This document shows, piece after piece, positions 35,856-44,380 of a stretch of DNA of 64,000 nt. Below the pieces are notes generated by a model. That model saw nothing but the letters and a program-made list of their open reading frames with translations, searched no databases and was not told where the DNA came from. The stretch's first letter is position 1. Each line of letters begins with the position of its first letter. The DNA is taken from the NCBI RefSeq assembly GCF_014873945.1, contig NZ_JADBEC010000002.1, positions 434,001-498,000 on the forward strand, given 5' to 3'. A program made the position numbers and the translations under genes. The DNA is from Rhizobium viscosum. GTDB lineage: Bacteria; Pseudomonadota; Alphaproteobacteria; Rhizobiales; Rhizobiaceae.

Positions 35856-37685
35856 TTAGAAGATGATCGCCCAGGCGCAAAGGACTGCGAGGGAAACGAG
35901 AAGAGCAAGCAGATAGGGAACAACCGCCTTGAAGAGGGCGGAAGCTGGAATGCGGGTCACGCCGCTGACGACGAAGATCAGCATGCCGAGCGGCGGTGTC
36001 AGGCCGTGGATCATCAGGTTGACGACGATGATGACGCCGAAATGAATGGGATCGATGCCTGCGGCGACGGCGGCAGGCAGCAGGATCGGCCCGAAGAGCA
36101 GGATCGCAGCGCCGATGTCGAGAACGAGGCCAACGACCAGCAGGATGACGTTGGACAGCAGGATCACCGCGAGCGCACTGCCGCCAAGCACCGTCGTCAG
36201 GTGTGAGATCAGGCCCGAGACATCATCGACAGCCAGAAGGAAGGCGAATGGACCGGCCGTGCCGATCAGCAGGCCGATCGCCGCGGCTTCCACGGCAGCC
36301 TGGCGGAAGGCGGCATAAAGCGAGAGGACGCCAAGCCGCGCACCGATGCCGAGCAGGAAGGTGTAGAAGGCCGCCAGGGCCGCGGCTTCCGTCGTCGTCA
36401 CGATGCCGATGCGAATGCCGACCACGACGATGACACCGAGACCGAAGGCGGGGATTGCCTGGATAGCTGACTGCCAGCGCTGCACCGACGTGGCTCGCGG
36501 CAGCGGCGCCTGATCGCGGACCGTCAGATGGATGGCGACCGCAAGGCAGATCGCCATCAGACCACCGGCGAAGAAGCCACCGACCAGCAGGGAGCCAACC
36601 GAAAGATTGGTGGCGGTTGCCAGGATCAGGAAGGCGATCGACGGCGGGATGACATTGTCCAGCACCGAGGTCGCTGCGATGATCGCTGCGGCCTTTGCCG
36701 GCGGATAACCATGGCGGACGAGCTCCGGCTGGAAGGTGGACGCACCGAAGGCGGCATTGGCAACTGAAGAGCCGGAGGCACCGGAAAATAGCACGCTGGT
36801 GAGCAGCGTCGTTTGAGCGAGACCGGCACGGCGGTGACCGACCATGGCGGCGGCAAAGCGTACCAACTGGTTGGCAACGCCCGATGCCGTCAGCAAACCG
36901 CCGGCAAGCAGGAAGAAGGGGATGGCAAGCAGCAGGAATTTCGAGATGCCGGTGACGGTCGACGACACGATCGCCGGCTCCGGTAGGCTGCTGCCGAAGG
37001 CGATCACCACATAGGCAGCCGCCAGGAAGGCATGCGGCAAGGGTGCTGCGAGCACGAGGCCTATAGCAGCGATCAGGCCGAGGAAGATGCTGGGCGGCCA
37101 GTCGAGTTCGACGGAGACGAAGGGAATGCCAGCATAGAATGCGGCACCGATAGCGATGGAAAGGAGGACCGGCAACGCTTTTCCTTCGACGATGCGTTGC
37201 AGCAGAAGGACGATGAGGATCAACGCGCCGCCCACGCCGAGAAAGCCGAAGCGGATCCATTCCGGTACGCCAAGCGTCGGGGATATGCCACCGAGCATGG
37301 TCATGATCTCGTTGCCCCCGAAACTCAGGATCAAGCCGGACAGCACGGTAAAGACATCGGCTGCGATCTGCGTTACCGGGCGCAGCCGCTCTGGCAGCAT
37401 GTTGACGAAGACATCGAGACGCATGGCAAGCGCGCTGTTGAGACTGAGCGGTGCGCCGAGCGCGATCAACAACACATGCAGCCAGATGCCGAGATCTTCC
37501 GCGCCAATAAAGCCGGCTGCGAAAAAATAGCGCATGCAGACCGTGACCAGCACCATGAAGAGCAGCATAGCGAGCACAAGGGCGGCGCTCACGCCGAGCA
37601 CGCCTTCGATCGCCCTCAGGATACGGGCAGCAAGCCCGTCACCTGTCGTCTCCTGTTCGGCGGGGTGGAATTCGCTTGCTGCCAC
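35856..37685 (-). CDS. Fused TRAP importer membrane protein (DctQ-DctM)
   Basis: About 609 residues. The N-terminal third is a DctQ small subunit with four membrane segments (VLGVSAALVLAMLLFMVLV; DLGIWLHVLLIALGAPLSL). The rest is the DctM transport subunit with FSGASGSSVANAAFGAS and NVIPPSIAFLILATATNLS. Fusion of the two subunits occurs in several TRAP systems. GTG 37685 is the preferred start: it lies 22 bp after the SsuD-like stop and just before the hydrophobic region. No good ATG is available, and longer in-frame sequence would overlap the SsuD-like gene. Confidence 0.85.
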   Translation of the reverse strand: MAASEFHPAEQETTGDGLAARILRAIEGVLGVSAALVLAMLLFMVLVTVCMRYFFAAGFIGAEDLGIWLHVLLIALGAPLSLNSALAMRLDVFVNMLPERLRPVTQIAADVFTVLSGLILSFGGNEIMTMLGGISPTLGVPEWIRFGFLGVGGALILIVLLLQRIVEGKALPVLLSIAIGAAFYAGIPFVSVELDWPPSIFLGLIAAIGLVLAAPLPHAFLAAAYVVIAFGSSLPEPAIVSSTVTGISKFLLLAIPFFLLAGGLLTASGVANQLVRFAAAMVGHRRAGLAQTTLLTSVLFSGASGSSVANAAFGASTFQPELVRHGYPPAKAAAIIAATSVLDNVIPPSIAFLILATATNLSVGSLLVGGFFAGGLMAICLAVAIHLTVRDQAPLPRATSVQRWQSAIQAIPAFGLGVIVVVGIRIGIVTTTEAAALAAFYTFLLGIGARLGVLSLYAAFRQAAVEAAAIGLLIGTAGPFAFLLAVDDVSGLISHLTTVLGGSALAVILLSNVILLVVGLVLDIGAAILLFGPILLPAAVAAGIDPIHFGVIIVVNLMIHGLTPPLGMLIFVVSGVTRIPASALFKAVVPYLLALLVSLAVLCAWAIIF

Positions 37686-37707
37686 TGAACTTGCTTTCTT
37701 CGGAGGG

Positions 37708-38838
37708 TCAGGCGCTCTTGACGGTGGAAAGGTCGCGATCGAAGAGCGTCGACCAGGTGTAGTTGCGCGCCTTCGACACTTCCCTGCTGACATCGAGACG
37801 CGGCAGAACCTTTTCGCCGAAACGATAGGCTTCCTCAAGCAGCGGCATGCCGGAAAGAATGAAGGTTTCGACGCCCGCCTTCTGATATGCCTCCAGCGTG
37901 CGCAGCACCGTATCGGGCGAGCCGACGATTGCCGTGCCGGGACCGGGTCGTACCAGGCCGATGCCGGCCCAGAGATTGGGAGCAACTTCAAGATCGCGCA
38001 GGTTGGCCGGCTTCAGGCCGCCATGCAGCGCCGTCATTCGCTGCTGGCCGACGGAATCACTGCGGGCAACAAAACGCTGGTTGGCGGCAATCGCCGCATC
38101 GTCCATGCGGTCGTAAAGGTCGGCGGCAGCTTCCCACGCCTTTTCATCCGTATCGCGCACGATCACATAAAGGCGGATGCCATATTCGAGTTCGCGCTCG
38201 TATTGGGCGGCACGCGCCTTCACCGCCTCGATCTTGCCGTTGATCTGCTCCGGCGTTTCACCCCAGGAAAGATAGGTATCGACGTGCTTTGCCGCGACAT
38301 CGAGCGCCTTGTCGGAGGAGCCGCCGAACCAGAGCGGCGGCGGGGCGATGCTTTCACCGACAGGCAGCGCGAGTTTGGCGCCGTCGGTGGAGAAATACTT
38401 GCCCTGATAGGTGATGCTTTCGCCAGCAAAAAGGCGATGCCAGAGCTGCAGATATTCGTCCGCCATGTCGTAACGCTCGTCATGCGGCAGCATCATGCCG
38501 TAGGCGCCGAGCATCTTGGCGTCGCCTGAAACGACATTGATCAACAGGCGACCGTGCGCGAACTCCTGGAAGGTTGCCGCCATCTTGGCAAGCAATGTCG
38601 GCGCGACGAGACCGGGATGGATGGCGACGAGGAAACGCAGTCGTTCGGTATGGGAAAGCAGCGCGCTTGCCAGCACCCAGACGTCATGGGCGCCGGTCGC
38701 AAAGAGTGCCCCAGTGTAACCCAGATGATCGTAAGCCTGGGCGAGTTGCTTGTAGTAGCCGTAATCGACCTGACGCGAGCCTTCCGGCTGCCATGGATAG
38801 GCGCCGTCAGGCGCGCACATATACCAGAAGACGTTCAT
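37708..38838 (-). CDS. FMNH2-dependent alkanesulfonate monooxygenase (SsuD-like)
   Basis: A 376-residue luciferase-family oxygenase that cleaves C-S bonds to release sulfite. It shares with E. coli SsuD (about 380 residues) the start NVFWYMCAPDG, EGSRQVDYGYYKQLAQAYDH, the RTDSVGQQRM-like ARSDSVGQQRMTALHGG loop and PNLWAGIGLVRPGPGTAIVG. The start follows GAGGAG at proper spacing. It needs reduced flavin from a separate reductase, which is not in the window. The operon pairs it with a TRAP importer, not the usual SsuABC. Confidence 0.87.
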   Translation of the reverse strand: MNVFWYMCAPDGAYPWQPEGSRQVDYGYYKQLAQAYDHLGYTGALFATGAHDVWVLASALLSHTERLRFLVAIHPGLVAPTLLAKMAATFQEFAHGRLLINVVSGDAKMLGAYGMMLPHDERYDMADEYLQLWHRLFAGESITYQGKYFSTDGAKLALPVGESIAPPPLWFGGSSDKALDVAAKHVDTYLSWGETPEQINGKIEAVKARAAQYERELEYGIRLYVIVRDTDEKAWEAAADLYDRMDDAAIAANQRFVARSDSVGQQRMTALHGGLKPANLRDLEVAPNLWAGIGLVRPGPGTAIVGSPDTVLRTLEAYQKAGVETFILSGMPLLEEAYRFGEKVLPRLDVSREVSKARNYTWSTLFDRDLSTVKSA

Positions 38839-38848
38839 TCCCGGCTCC

Positions 38849-39700
38849 TCATTTCGTTGCTTCCAACAGCCTGCTAATGGCAACCGCGCGATCAAAATGG
38901 CCGTGGCGAAAGAGCGTGTCGGCTTCCTCCTGCTGCTCGGCCAGCACTGCCGCATCGATCGGCACTACCGAGAAGTCGCGCGAGCGCACCACCCTCTCCC
39001 AGGCCTCAGCGTCGGTACCGCTGCGGTCGTGCTCTGCCAGAAGGTGGGCTGCTCTGACCTGATCGGTGGCAATCTCGCCACCAATCCGGGCAAGCTCCGA
39101 GGCGATAGCTGCGATCTCGGCGGGAGAGAGCCCGACGCGCGCGAGGCTCCAGAACAGCGACCGGTTGGGAATGGCGGCACCACAACGAACGAGGAGACGG
39201 AGATCGTCGCGGCCGATCGCCTTCTCCAGCCGCGGCGACATCGCAACCCACGCATCGACCCTTCCCTCCAGCAGTTCCGTCAGGGAATCCTGCGTGCCGA
39301 TTTCGATGCGCTCGACATCTCCAAGTGCAAGGCCCTCGCCCTCCAGACTGCGGGCGAGCAGATAGGTGTGAAACGAACCATCGATCAGGGAAATCCTGCG
39401 TCCGGCGAGATCGGCCACCGAACCGATATCGCTGCCGGCACGTACAAAGATCGCGCCATTGGCCGGCCGCGGCGCCGATGCGGCGACGTATTCAACATGA
39501 AGGCCACGGGCATCTGCCTCGATCGGCGGCGTCGAGCCGGTTCCACCGATATGGATCGCGCCGCTTTCCAGCAACGAGGCAGTGTCCCGGCCTTCACCAT
39601 AGGGAACGAAGACCGGGTCGAGCCCGGCGAAAGCACCCGGCCATAGGCTGGCGAGCCTCAAGTGGAGATTGTTGGGATGGACACCGATTCTCATCTTCAT
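38849..39700 (-). CDS. SsuA/NMT1-like binding-fold protein without export signal
   Basis: A 283-residue protein with the aliphatic-sulfonate binding-protein fold (LESGAIHIGGTGSTPPIEAD; GRRISLIDGSFHTYLLARSL). SsuA proteins are normally periplasmic. Here the protein begins MKMRIGVHPNNLHLRLASLW and an in-frame stop lies about 30 bp upstream, so no signal peptide can be present. It is followed after 10 bp by the SsuD-like gene. It may be a cytoplasmic sulfonate binder, a sensor, or related to NMT1/THI5-like enzymes. No ssuB or ssuC is nearby. Confidence 0.75.
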   Translation of the reverse strand: MKMRIGVHPNNLHLRLASLWPGAFAGLDPVFVPYGEGRDTASLLESGAIHIGGTGSTPPIEADARGLHVEYVAASAPRPANGAIFVRAGSDIGSVADLAGRRISLIDGSFHTYLLARSLEGEGLALGDVERIEIGTQDSLTELLEGRVDAWVAMSPRLEKAIGRDDLRLLVRCGAAIPNRSLFWSLARVGLSPAEIAAIASELARIGGEIATDQVRAAHLLAEHDRSGTDAEAWERVVRSRDFSVVPIDAAVLAEQQEEADTLFRHGHFDRAVAISRLLEATK

Positions 39701-39730
39701 TCCGGTCAGTGATTGGCCTTGCGATCAATC

Positions 39731-39896
39731 TACTTTTTTATAAATTGAAAGCGAGAAAAGTCGTCCCGGAAGCCTGCGAGAATCAAGATCAAAAGCCTAT
39801 CAAATCTACCGATAATAATAAAATCTTTTACCGCCGATACGCCTGCGAGGCGGCCGAGCATTGAAATCTCCAAGCAGTCACTTTACTTTTTTATAG
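39731..39896. promoter_or_regulatory. Divergent regulatory region with paired TACTTTTTTATA repeats
   Basis: The 212-bp gap between the sulfonate operon and the arsR-like gene contains TACTTTTTTATA twice (39731-39742 and 39885-39896), one near each start. They may be promoter elements or sites for the ArsR-type regulator. Known ArsR sites are usually inverted repeats, so this remains a guess. Confidence 0.35.
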
Positions 39897-39912
39897 AACA
39901 AAAGAGGTGACC

Positions 39913-40278
39913 ATGACCAAGCCCGTGTCATCGAGGGTCTGTCGCAGCATAGGAGAGGCGAGCGAACTTCTGAAGCTGATCGCCAACGCGAACCGGCTGG
40001 CGATCGTCTGTTATCTGATGGAAACCGAGGCATCGGTCTCAGTGCTCGAGGAAGAACTCGGCATTCGCCAGCCAACGCTTTCACAACAGCTTGCGGAACT
40101 GCGCGCGGCAGGCATCATCGGAGGACGCCGCGATGGCAAGGCGATTGTCTATCGCGTTTCTGATCAGAGGGTTGAAACCATCGTTTATACGCTGCGGGAT
40201 ATGTTCTCCGGCCTCGACGACGTCACCGGCCGTTTCGGAATGGCAAAGCTGCCGGTCGATGAAGTAATGTTCGACTGA
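39913..40278 (+). CDS. ArsR-family winged-helix regulator
   Basis: A 121-residue regulator with a winged helix (SVSVLEEELGIRQPTLSQQL, then RRDGKAIVYRVSDQRVETIV). Only one Cys lies in the recognition-side helix region (AIVCYLM) and the paired metal-binding cysteines of classical ArsR proteins are absent, so it may sense sulfur or redox state rather than metal, as BigR- or SqrR-like regulators do. ATG 39913 follows AAAGAGG. It is divergent from the sulfonate operon and upstream of a GST gene by 7 bp. Confidence 0.82.
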   Translation: MTKPVSSRVCRSIGEASELLKLIANANRLAIVCYLMETEASVSVLEEELGIRQPTLSQQLAELRAAGIIGGRRDGKAIVYRVSDQRVETIVYTLRDMFSGLDDVTGRFGMAKLPVDEVMFD

Positions 40279-40285
40279 GCGTCCG

Positions 40286-40924
40286 ATGATCGACTTCTAT
40301 ACCTGGATCACGCCGAACGGCCTGAAGATATCGATCGCGCTCGAGGAATTCGGCCTTCCCTATAAAGCCCACGCGATCGATATTACCAAAGGCGATCAGT
40401 TTTCCGCCGACTACGTGGCAATCAATCCAGGCAGCAAAATCCCAGCCATCGTCGACCACGAAACCGGTATCACACTCGCTGAATCCGGGGCCATCCTCCT
40501 CTATCTCGCCGAAAAGACGGGACGCTTCCTGCCGCGTGAAGGTGCAGCCCGCCATCATACGATCGAATGGCTAATGTGGCAGATGGGCGGCTTCGGGCCG
40601 ACGCTCGGCCATGCCCATTATTTCCGGACCTACAATGAAGGCCGCGCACCCTTCGCCGAAGAGCTTTTCCGCAAAGATACGATAAGGCTCTATGAAACGC
40701 TCGACGCAAGACTTGAAGGCCGGGGATATCTTGTCAGCGACTATTCCATCGCCGACATGGCCGTCTGGCCCTGGGTTTCGCGTTTTGTGCGCCACAAGAT
40801 CGACCTGAGCGACTTCCCGAACGTCCGCCGCTGGTATCTGCAGCTTGCGGCCCGGCCGCAGGTGAAGCGCGGCTACGAAGTACCGCATTTCACCGCCCCG
40901 GTTCCGCTTCCGCCAGGTGTCTGA
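40286..40924 (+). CDS. Glutathione S-transferase family protein (YfcG-like)
   Basis: A 212-residue thioredoxin-fold protein. The N-terminal domain has FYTWITPNGLKISIALEEFG, the TxNxxK-type motif of Nu-class/YfcG proteins that act on disulfides, followed by GSKIPAIVDHETG and ESGAILLYLAEKTGRF for glutathione binding. The C-terminal helical domain contains SIADMAVWPWV. It is encoded just after the ArsR-type gene and is probably co-transcribed with it. Confidence 0.85.
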   Translation: MIDFYTWITPNGLKISIALEEFGLPYKAHAIDITKGDQFSADYVAINPGSKIPAIVDHETGITLAESGAILLYLAEKTGRFLPREGAARHHTIEWLMWQMGGFGPTLGHAHYFRTYNEGRAPFAEELFRKDTIRLYETLDARLEGRGYLVSDYSIADMAVWPWVSRFVRHKIDLSDFPNVRRWYLQLAARPQVKRGYEVPHFTAPVPLPPGV

Positions 40925-40950
40925 TCATTGGTGTCGGGTAGGCAGTCGGC

Positions 40951-41382
40951 CTATCGCGTAAACATCAGCCGCATGCGCGCCAGAATACCCTTCACGCCCG
41001 GGATGGAGGTGGCTCTCAGATGGCGGGCGACGACACCCGCATCGACCCGTGCTCCGAAATGGCAGGAGCAGACGAGCCCGTGCAGCTGGCGATCGTTAAG
41101 ATCGAAGAAGCTCTGGGCGTCCCCATAAGTATCGCCTTCGAGACCCGCGGCACGCAGAACCGGATCGTCATAGGCTACCGATATGGGTGACCCGGTGATC
41201 CTCATCAGTATCCGCTGGTCACGGGGTAGATATTCGGTTTCCCGAAGGGTAACGAGCGAACGCGCAGGATCGCCTTCCAGAAGCTCCGCCCACCGGTCCA
41301 ACCGCTCGGCGCGAGACAGTTGTGGCGCGGTACGGCTGACCTTGGCTATAGCCTTGAGCTGATCGACTGCGTATTGTTCCAT
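40951..41382 (-). CDS. Conserved hypothetical protein
   Basis: A 143-residue protein of unknown function starting MEQYAVDQLKAIAKVSRTAP. It is a credible gene: AGGAGG stands 5 bp before the ATG and codon usage matches the genome. There is no signal peptide or membrane segment. A VCSCH pair of cysteines lies near residues 104-108. It is followed on the same strand, with reversed order, by the SpoVR cluster, so it might belong to that unit's 3' end, separated by 123 bp. Confidence 0.6.
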   Translation of the reverse strand: MEQYAVDQLKAIAKVSRTAPQLSRAERLDRWAELLEGDPARSLVTLRETEYLPRDQRILMRITGSPISVAYDDPVLRAAGLEGDTYGDAQSFFDLNDRQLHGLVCSCHFGARVDAGVVARHLRATSIPGVKGILARMRLMFTR

Positions 41383-41505
41383 GACGGCCTCCTATTTGGA
41401 AAAATAGACTGCACGCCCCCTTCAGAAGGTTGATCCCAACTACGCTGCCTGTCCAATCACGTTTGAAGAATCGTATCTCTTGAATGCAGGCAGAATCCCG
41501 CCCAC

Positions 41506-43071
41506 TCAGGCGAATTCGCTTTGTCGCGAAGAGGTCCGCGGATGGGCGACGTGCTTCCGGACGACACTCTCCTTGCTGTCGAGTTCTTCCAGCAGAACGT
41601 CATAGCTCCAGAGATCGGCAAGGTGCTGCAGAACGAGCTTCAGATCCTCCTCTTCCAAGAACTCGTCATTGGTGGCTCGGTGCTGCAACAGCAATCTGCG
41701 GTCACCTGCGAGATCGACGTCGACGATCTCAATGGCCGGGTCGGTATGACCGATATCGTAATCGCGGGAGAGTTGCCGGCGGATACGCCGATAACCGCGC
41801 TCGTCATGGATCGCGGAAACCAGGATACCCTCCTGAACCTCCGGATCGTCGTGGAGCTGGAACATGCGCCACCGGCGCATGAGGCTTGGACTCAGGAACT
41901 GGCTGACGAAACTCTCGTCGCGGTAGTTGGCCCAGATATCACGCAGGACTGCCATCGGATCGCCCCGTCCGGCGATGTCCGGAAACCAATCGCGGTCTTC
42001 GCCAGTCGGCTCCGTCACGATGCGCTCGATATCCTGCATCATCGCAAAGCCCAACGCATAGGGATTGAAGCCCGAGAAACGCCGATCATCGTACATCGGC
42101 TGGAACACGACATTGGTGTGCGATTTCAGAAACTCGAAATGGTTGCCGTCGCTGAGCTGCCCGCGCTCGTGCAGGCGCTGCATGATGTTGTAGTGGACGT
42201 AGGTGGCGGTTCCCTCATTCATCACCTTGGTCTGGCGCTGGGGATGGAAATACTGGGCAACGTGGCGCACGATGCGCAAGATCTCGCGCTGCCAGGGATG
42301 CAGCCGGGGCGCGGATTTTTCGAGGAAGTAAAGGATATTGTCCTGCGGCAAGCCAAGTGCGGCGCGCCGGTGCTCGAGATCGCGATCGGACTTGTTGCGC
42401 TTGAGGCCGACGGGCACGGTGCGCCAGAGATCGTTGAAGATCTTCTCCTCGTGCGCACGGCGCTCCTGCAGCCGCTTTTCTTCCTGCCGGAGGTCTACCT
42501 GAGTTTTGCCTGCGTATCGGTGCACGCCATGCGACATCAATGCATGTGCGGCATCGAGCGTGCGCTCGACAGCCACTTCGCCATATCGTTCTTCGCAACG
42601 GGAGATGTAGCTCTTGGCGAAGTCGAGATAATCGAGAATGCCCTCGGCATCTGTCCAGAGCTTGAACAGATAGTTGTTCTTGAAGAAATGGTTATGGCCG
42701 AAGGCAGCGTGCGCAATGACCAGCGTCTGCATGGTCGCCGTGTTCTCCTCCATGAGATAGGAGATGCAGGGCGAACTGTTGATGACGATCTCATAAGCGA
42801 GGTCGCGCATGCCACGGCGATAAAAGGCCTCGTGATGAGCAAAATGCTTGCCGAAGGACCAGTGGCGATAGAAGAGTGGCATGCCTGTCGAGGAATAGGC
42901 ATCGAGCATCTGTTCCGATGTGATGACCTCGATCTGGTTCGGATAGACATCAAGCCCCAGTTCCCCAAGCGCAATGTCTTCACAGGCATCATGAATGCGC
43001 TGCAGGGTCGGAAAATCCCAGTCAGCCCCTTCAAACAGAAGCTTTTCCTTGTGCCGCGTGCTGGTCTTCAT
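41506..43071 (-). CDS. SpoVR family protein (YcgB)
   Basis: A 521-residue protein of the SpoVR/YcgB family, with FEGADWDFPTLQRIHDACED near the start, the highly conserved STGMPLFYRHWSFGKHF, and FGHNHFFKNNYLF. The biochemical role is unknown; relatives are induced in stationary phase, nitrogen starvation or sporulation. Its start overlaps the end of the YeaH-type gene by ATGA, and with PrkA it makes the conserved three-gene unit found in many proteobacteria. Confidence 0.92.
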   Translation of the reverse strand: MKTSTRHKEKLLFEGADWDFPTLQRIHDACEDIALGELGLDVYPNQIEVITSEQMLDAYSSTGMPLFYRHWSFGKHFAHHEAFYRRGMRDLAYEIVINSSPCISYLMEENTATMQTLVIAHAAFGHNHFFKNNYLFKLWTDAEGILDYLDFAKSYISRCEERYGEVAVERTLDAAHALMSHGVHRYAGKTQVDLRQEEKRLQERRAHEEKIFNDLWRTVPVGLKRNKSDRDLEHRRAALGLPQDNILYFLEKSAPRLHPWQREILRIVRHVAQYFHPQRQTKVMNEGTATYVHYNIMQRLHERGQLSDGNHFEFLKSHTNVVFQPMYDDRRFSGFNPYALGFAMMQDIERIVTEPTGEDRDWFPDIAGRGDPMAVLRDIWANYRDESFVSQFLSPSLMRRWRMFQLHDDPEVQEGILVSAIHDERGYRRIRRQLSRDYDIGHTDPAIEIVDVDLAGDRRLLLQHRATNDEFLEEEDLKLVLQHLADLWSYDVLLEELDSKESVVRKHVAHPRTSSRQSEFA

Positions 43072-44345
43072 GGCGTGGCCCCTGCCTTGGCGGCTTTCTT
43101 CTGAAACAGGTCATGGAAAACAGGGAATATCTCGTTCCTGCGGCAGACCTTGCGCATGGCAAGAGGCAGTGCTGCGGAGCGGATCTCCTGATAGAGAGTC
43201 CAGAGCGGCGACCTCGACATTGAGGAATCCCCGTCTTCCTCACCGACTTCGATATAGGCGAAGTATTGGCAGGCGGGCAGGATTTCCTGCTGCAGCAGCT
43301 GGCCGGTCAGAGCGCCGTCGGAATAGGAATTGTCGCCATCGGAGGCCTGCGCCGCATAGATGTTCCATTCCGTCGGATCGAAGCGCGCGGCAACGATCGA
43401 GCGCATCACTGCCAACGCACTGGAAACCAGCGTGCCGCCTGTCGCCGGGCTATAGAAGAAAGTCTCCTCATCGACTTCCTCCGCCTTTTCCGTATGGCGG
43501 ATGAAGACGATCTCCACCTTCTCGTAACGCTGCGACAGGAAGAGATAGAGGAGCAGGTAGAATCGCTTGGCGAGATCCTTCATATGCTCACTCATGGAAC
43601 CGGACACGTCCATGAGGCAGAACATCACCGCCTTGACGACAGGCTTCGGTGTGTTTTCAAAGCGCCGGTAGCGGACGTCGAGCGGGTCGATATAGGGGAT
43701 GCGCTTGCTCTTGAGCGTCAGCGTCCTCAGCCTATCTTCAAGAACAAGGCGCTCTTCCGCATTGTCACATTCGTCGATCTGCTTCTGGAGCGCCTCTATT
43801 TCCTCCACCTTCGGGCGATGGAGCGCCAGGCGCCGCATCATGGCAAGGCGTGTCGTGCGCCCGACAGCGATGTTGGAGGGGGAGCCGGAGACAGAAAAAC
43901 CGGCCCTTTGTGGCGTCACCTCCTCGGTCTCGCTCAGTCGCCGCTTGGCGAGATCAGGCAATTCCAGATCCTCGAGGAAGATGTTGAGGAACTCCTCCCG
44001 GGTCAGGACGAAGCGGAAGCCGTCTTCGCCGTCGCCCTCCCCCGCCTCGGACGATCGGCCGCCGCCCGATGCCGGCGGACGCTTTATGAAATCACCTTCG
44101 ACGAATTTCTGATTACCGGGAAGGATACGATCCTGAATTCCCCCTCCGCCCCGGTGAAGGCCCGGTTCGGCCATGCCGCCGATCGGAAGAGTGACCTCAC
44201 CGCCATCAAGCACATCGCGGATGGAGCGGTTTTGCAAAGATCGTTTAACCGCTTGTTCTACGGCGTCCTTGGCACGCCGTAAAAACCGTTGTCTATTTTC
44301 TAAACTTTTACCGCGCGGATTGAGCCGCCGGTCAATGATGTGCAT
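43068..44345 (-). CDS. YeaH-family protein (DUF444, VWA-like)
   Basis: A 425-residue protein beginning MHIIDRRLNPRGKSLENRQR, standard for YeaH. It has a long charged middle region and a von Willebrand A-like part with the metal-site motif CLMDVSGSMSEHMKD near residues 243-257. In E. coli, YeaG and YeaH act together in adaptation to nitrogen limitation. ATG 44345 follows AGGAG. It lies 35 bp after the PrkA gene and overlaps spoVR. Confidence 0.9.
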   Translation of the reverse strand: MHIIDRRLNPRGKSLENRQRFLRRAKDAVEQAVKRSLQNRSIRDVLDGGEVTLPIGGMAEPGLHRGGGGIQDRILPGNQKFVEGDFIKRPPASGGGRSSEAGEGDGEDGFRFVLTREEFLNIFLEDLELPDLAKRRLSETEEVTPQRAGFSVSGSPSNIAVGRTTRLAMMRRLALHRPKVEEIEALQKQIDECDNAEERLVLEDRLRTLTLKSKRIPYIDPLDVRYRRFENTPKPVVKAVMFCLMDVSGSMSEHMKDLAKRFYLLLYLFLSQRYEKVEIVFIRHTEKAEEVDEETFFYSPATGGTLVSSALAVMRSIVAARFDPTEWNIYAAQASDGDNSYSDGALTGQLLQQEILPACQYFAYIEVGEEDGDSSMSRSPLWTLYQEIRSAALPLAMRKVCRRNEIFPVFHDLFQKKAAKAGATP

Positions 44346-44380
44346 GTTTGCTCCTAATGGGTACTCGCCGGACAGCCTAC

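Noticed and set aside
37686..37991. About 100-residue N-terminal extension of the fused TRAP protein
   Set aside because: It overlaps the SsuD-like gene on the same strand and reads as its shadow. The real protein starts after that gene.
41521..43104. 527-codon open frame antisense to the spoVR gene
   Set aside because: It mirrors a strongly conserved gene on the other strand. GC-rich third positions remove stops from the antisense frame.
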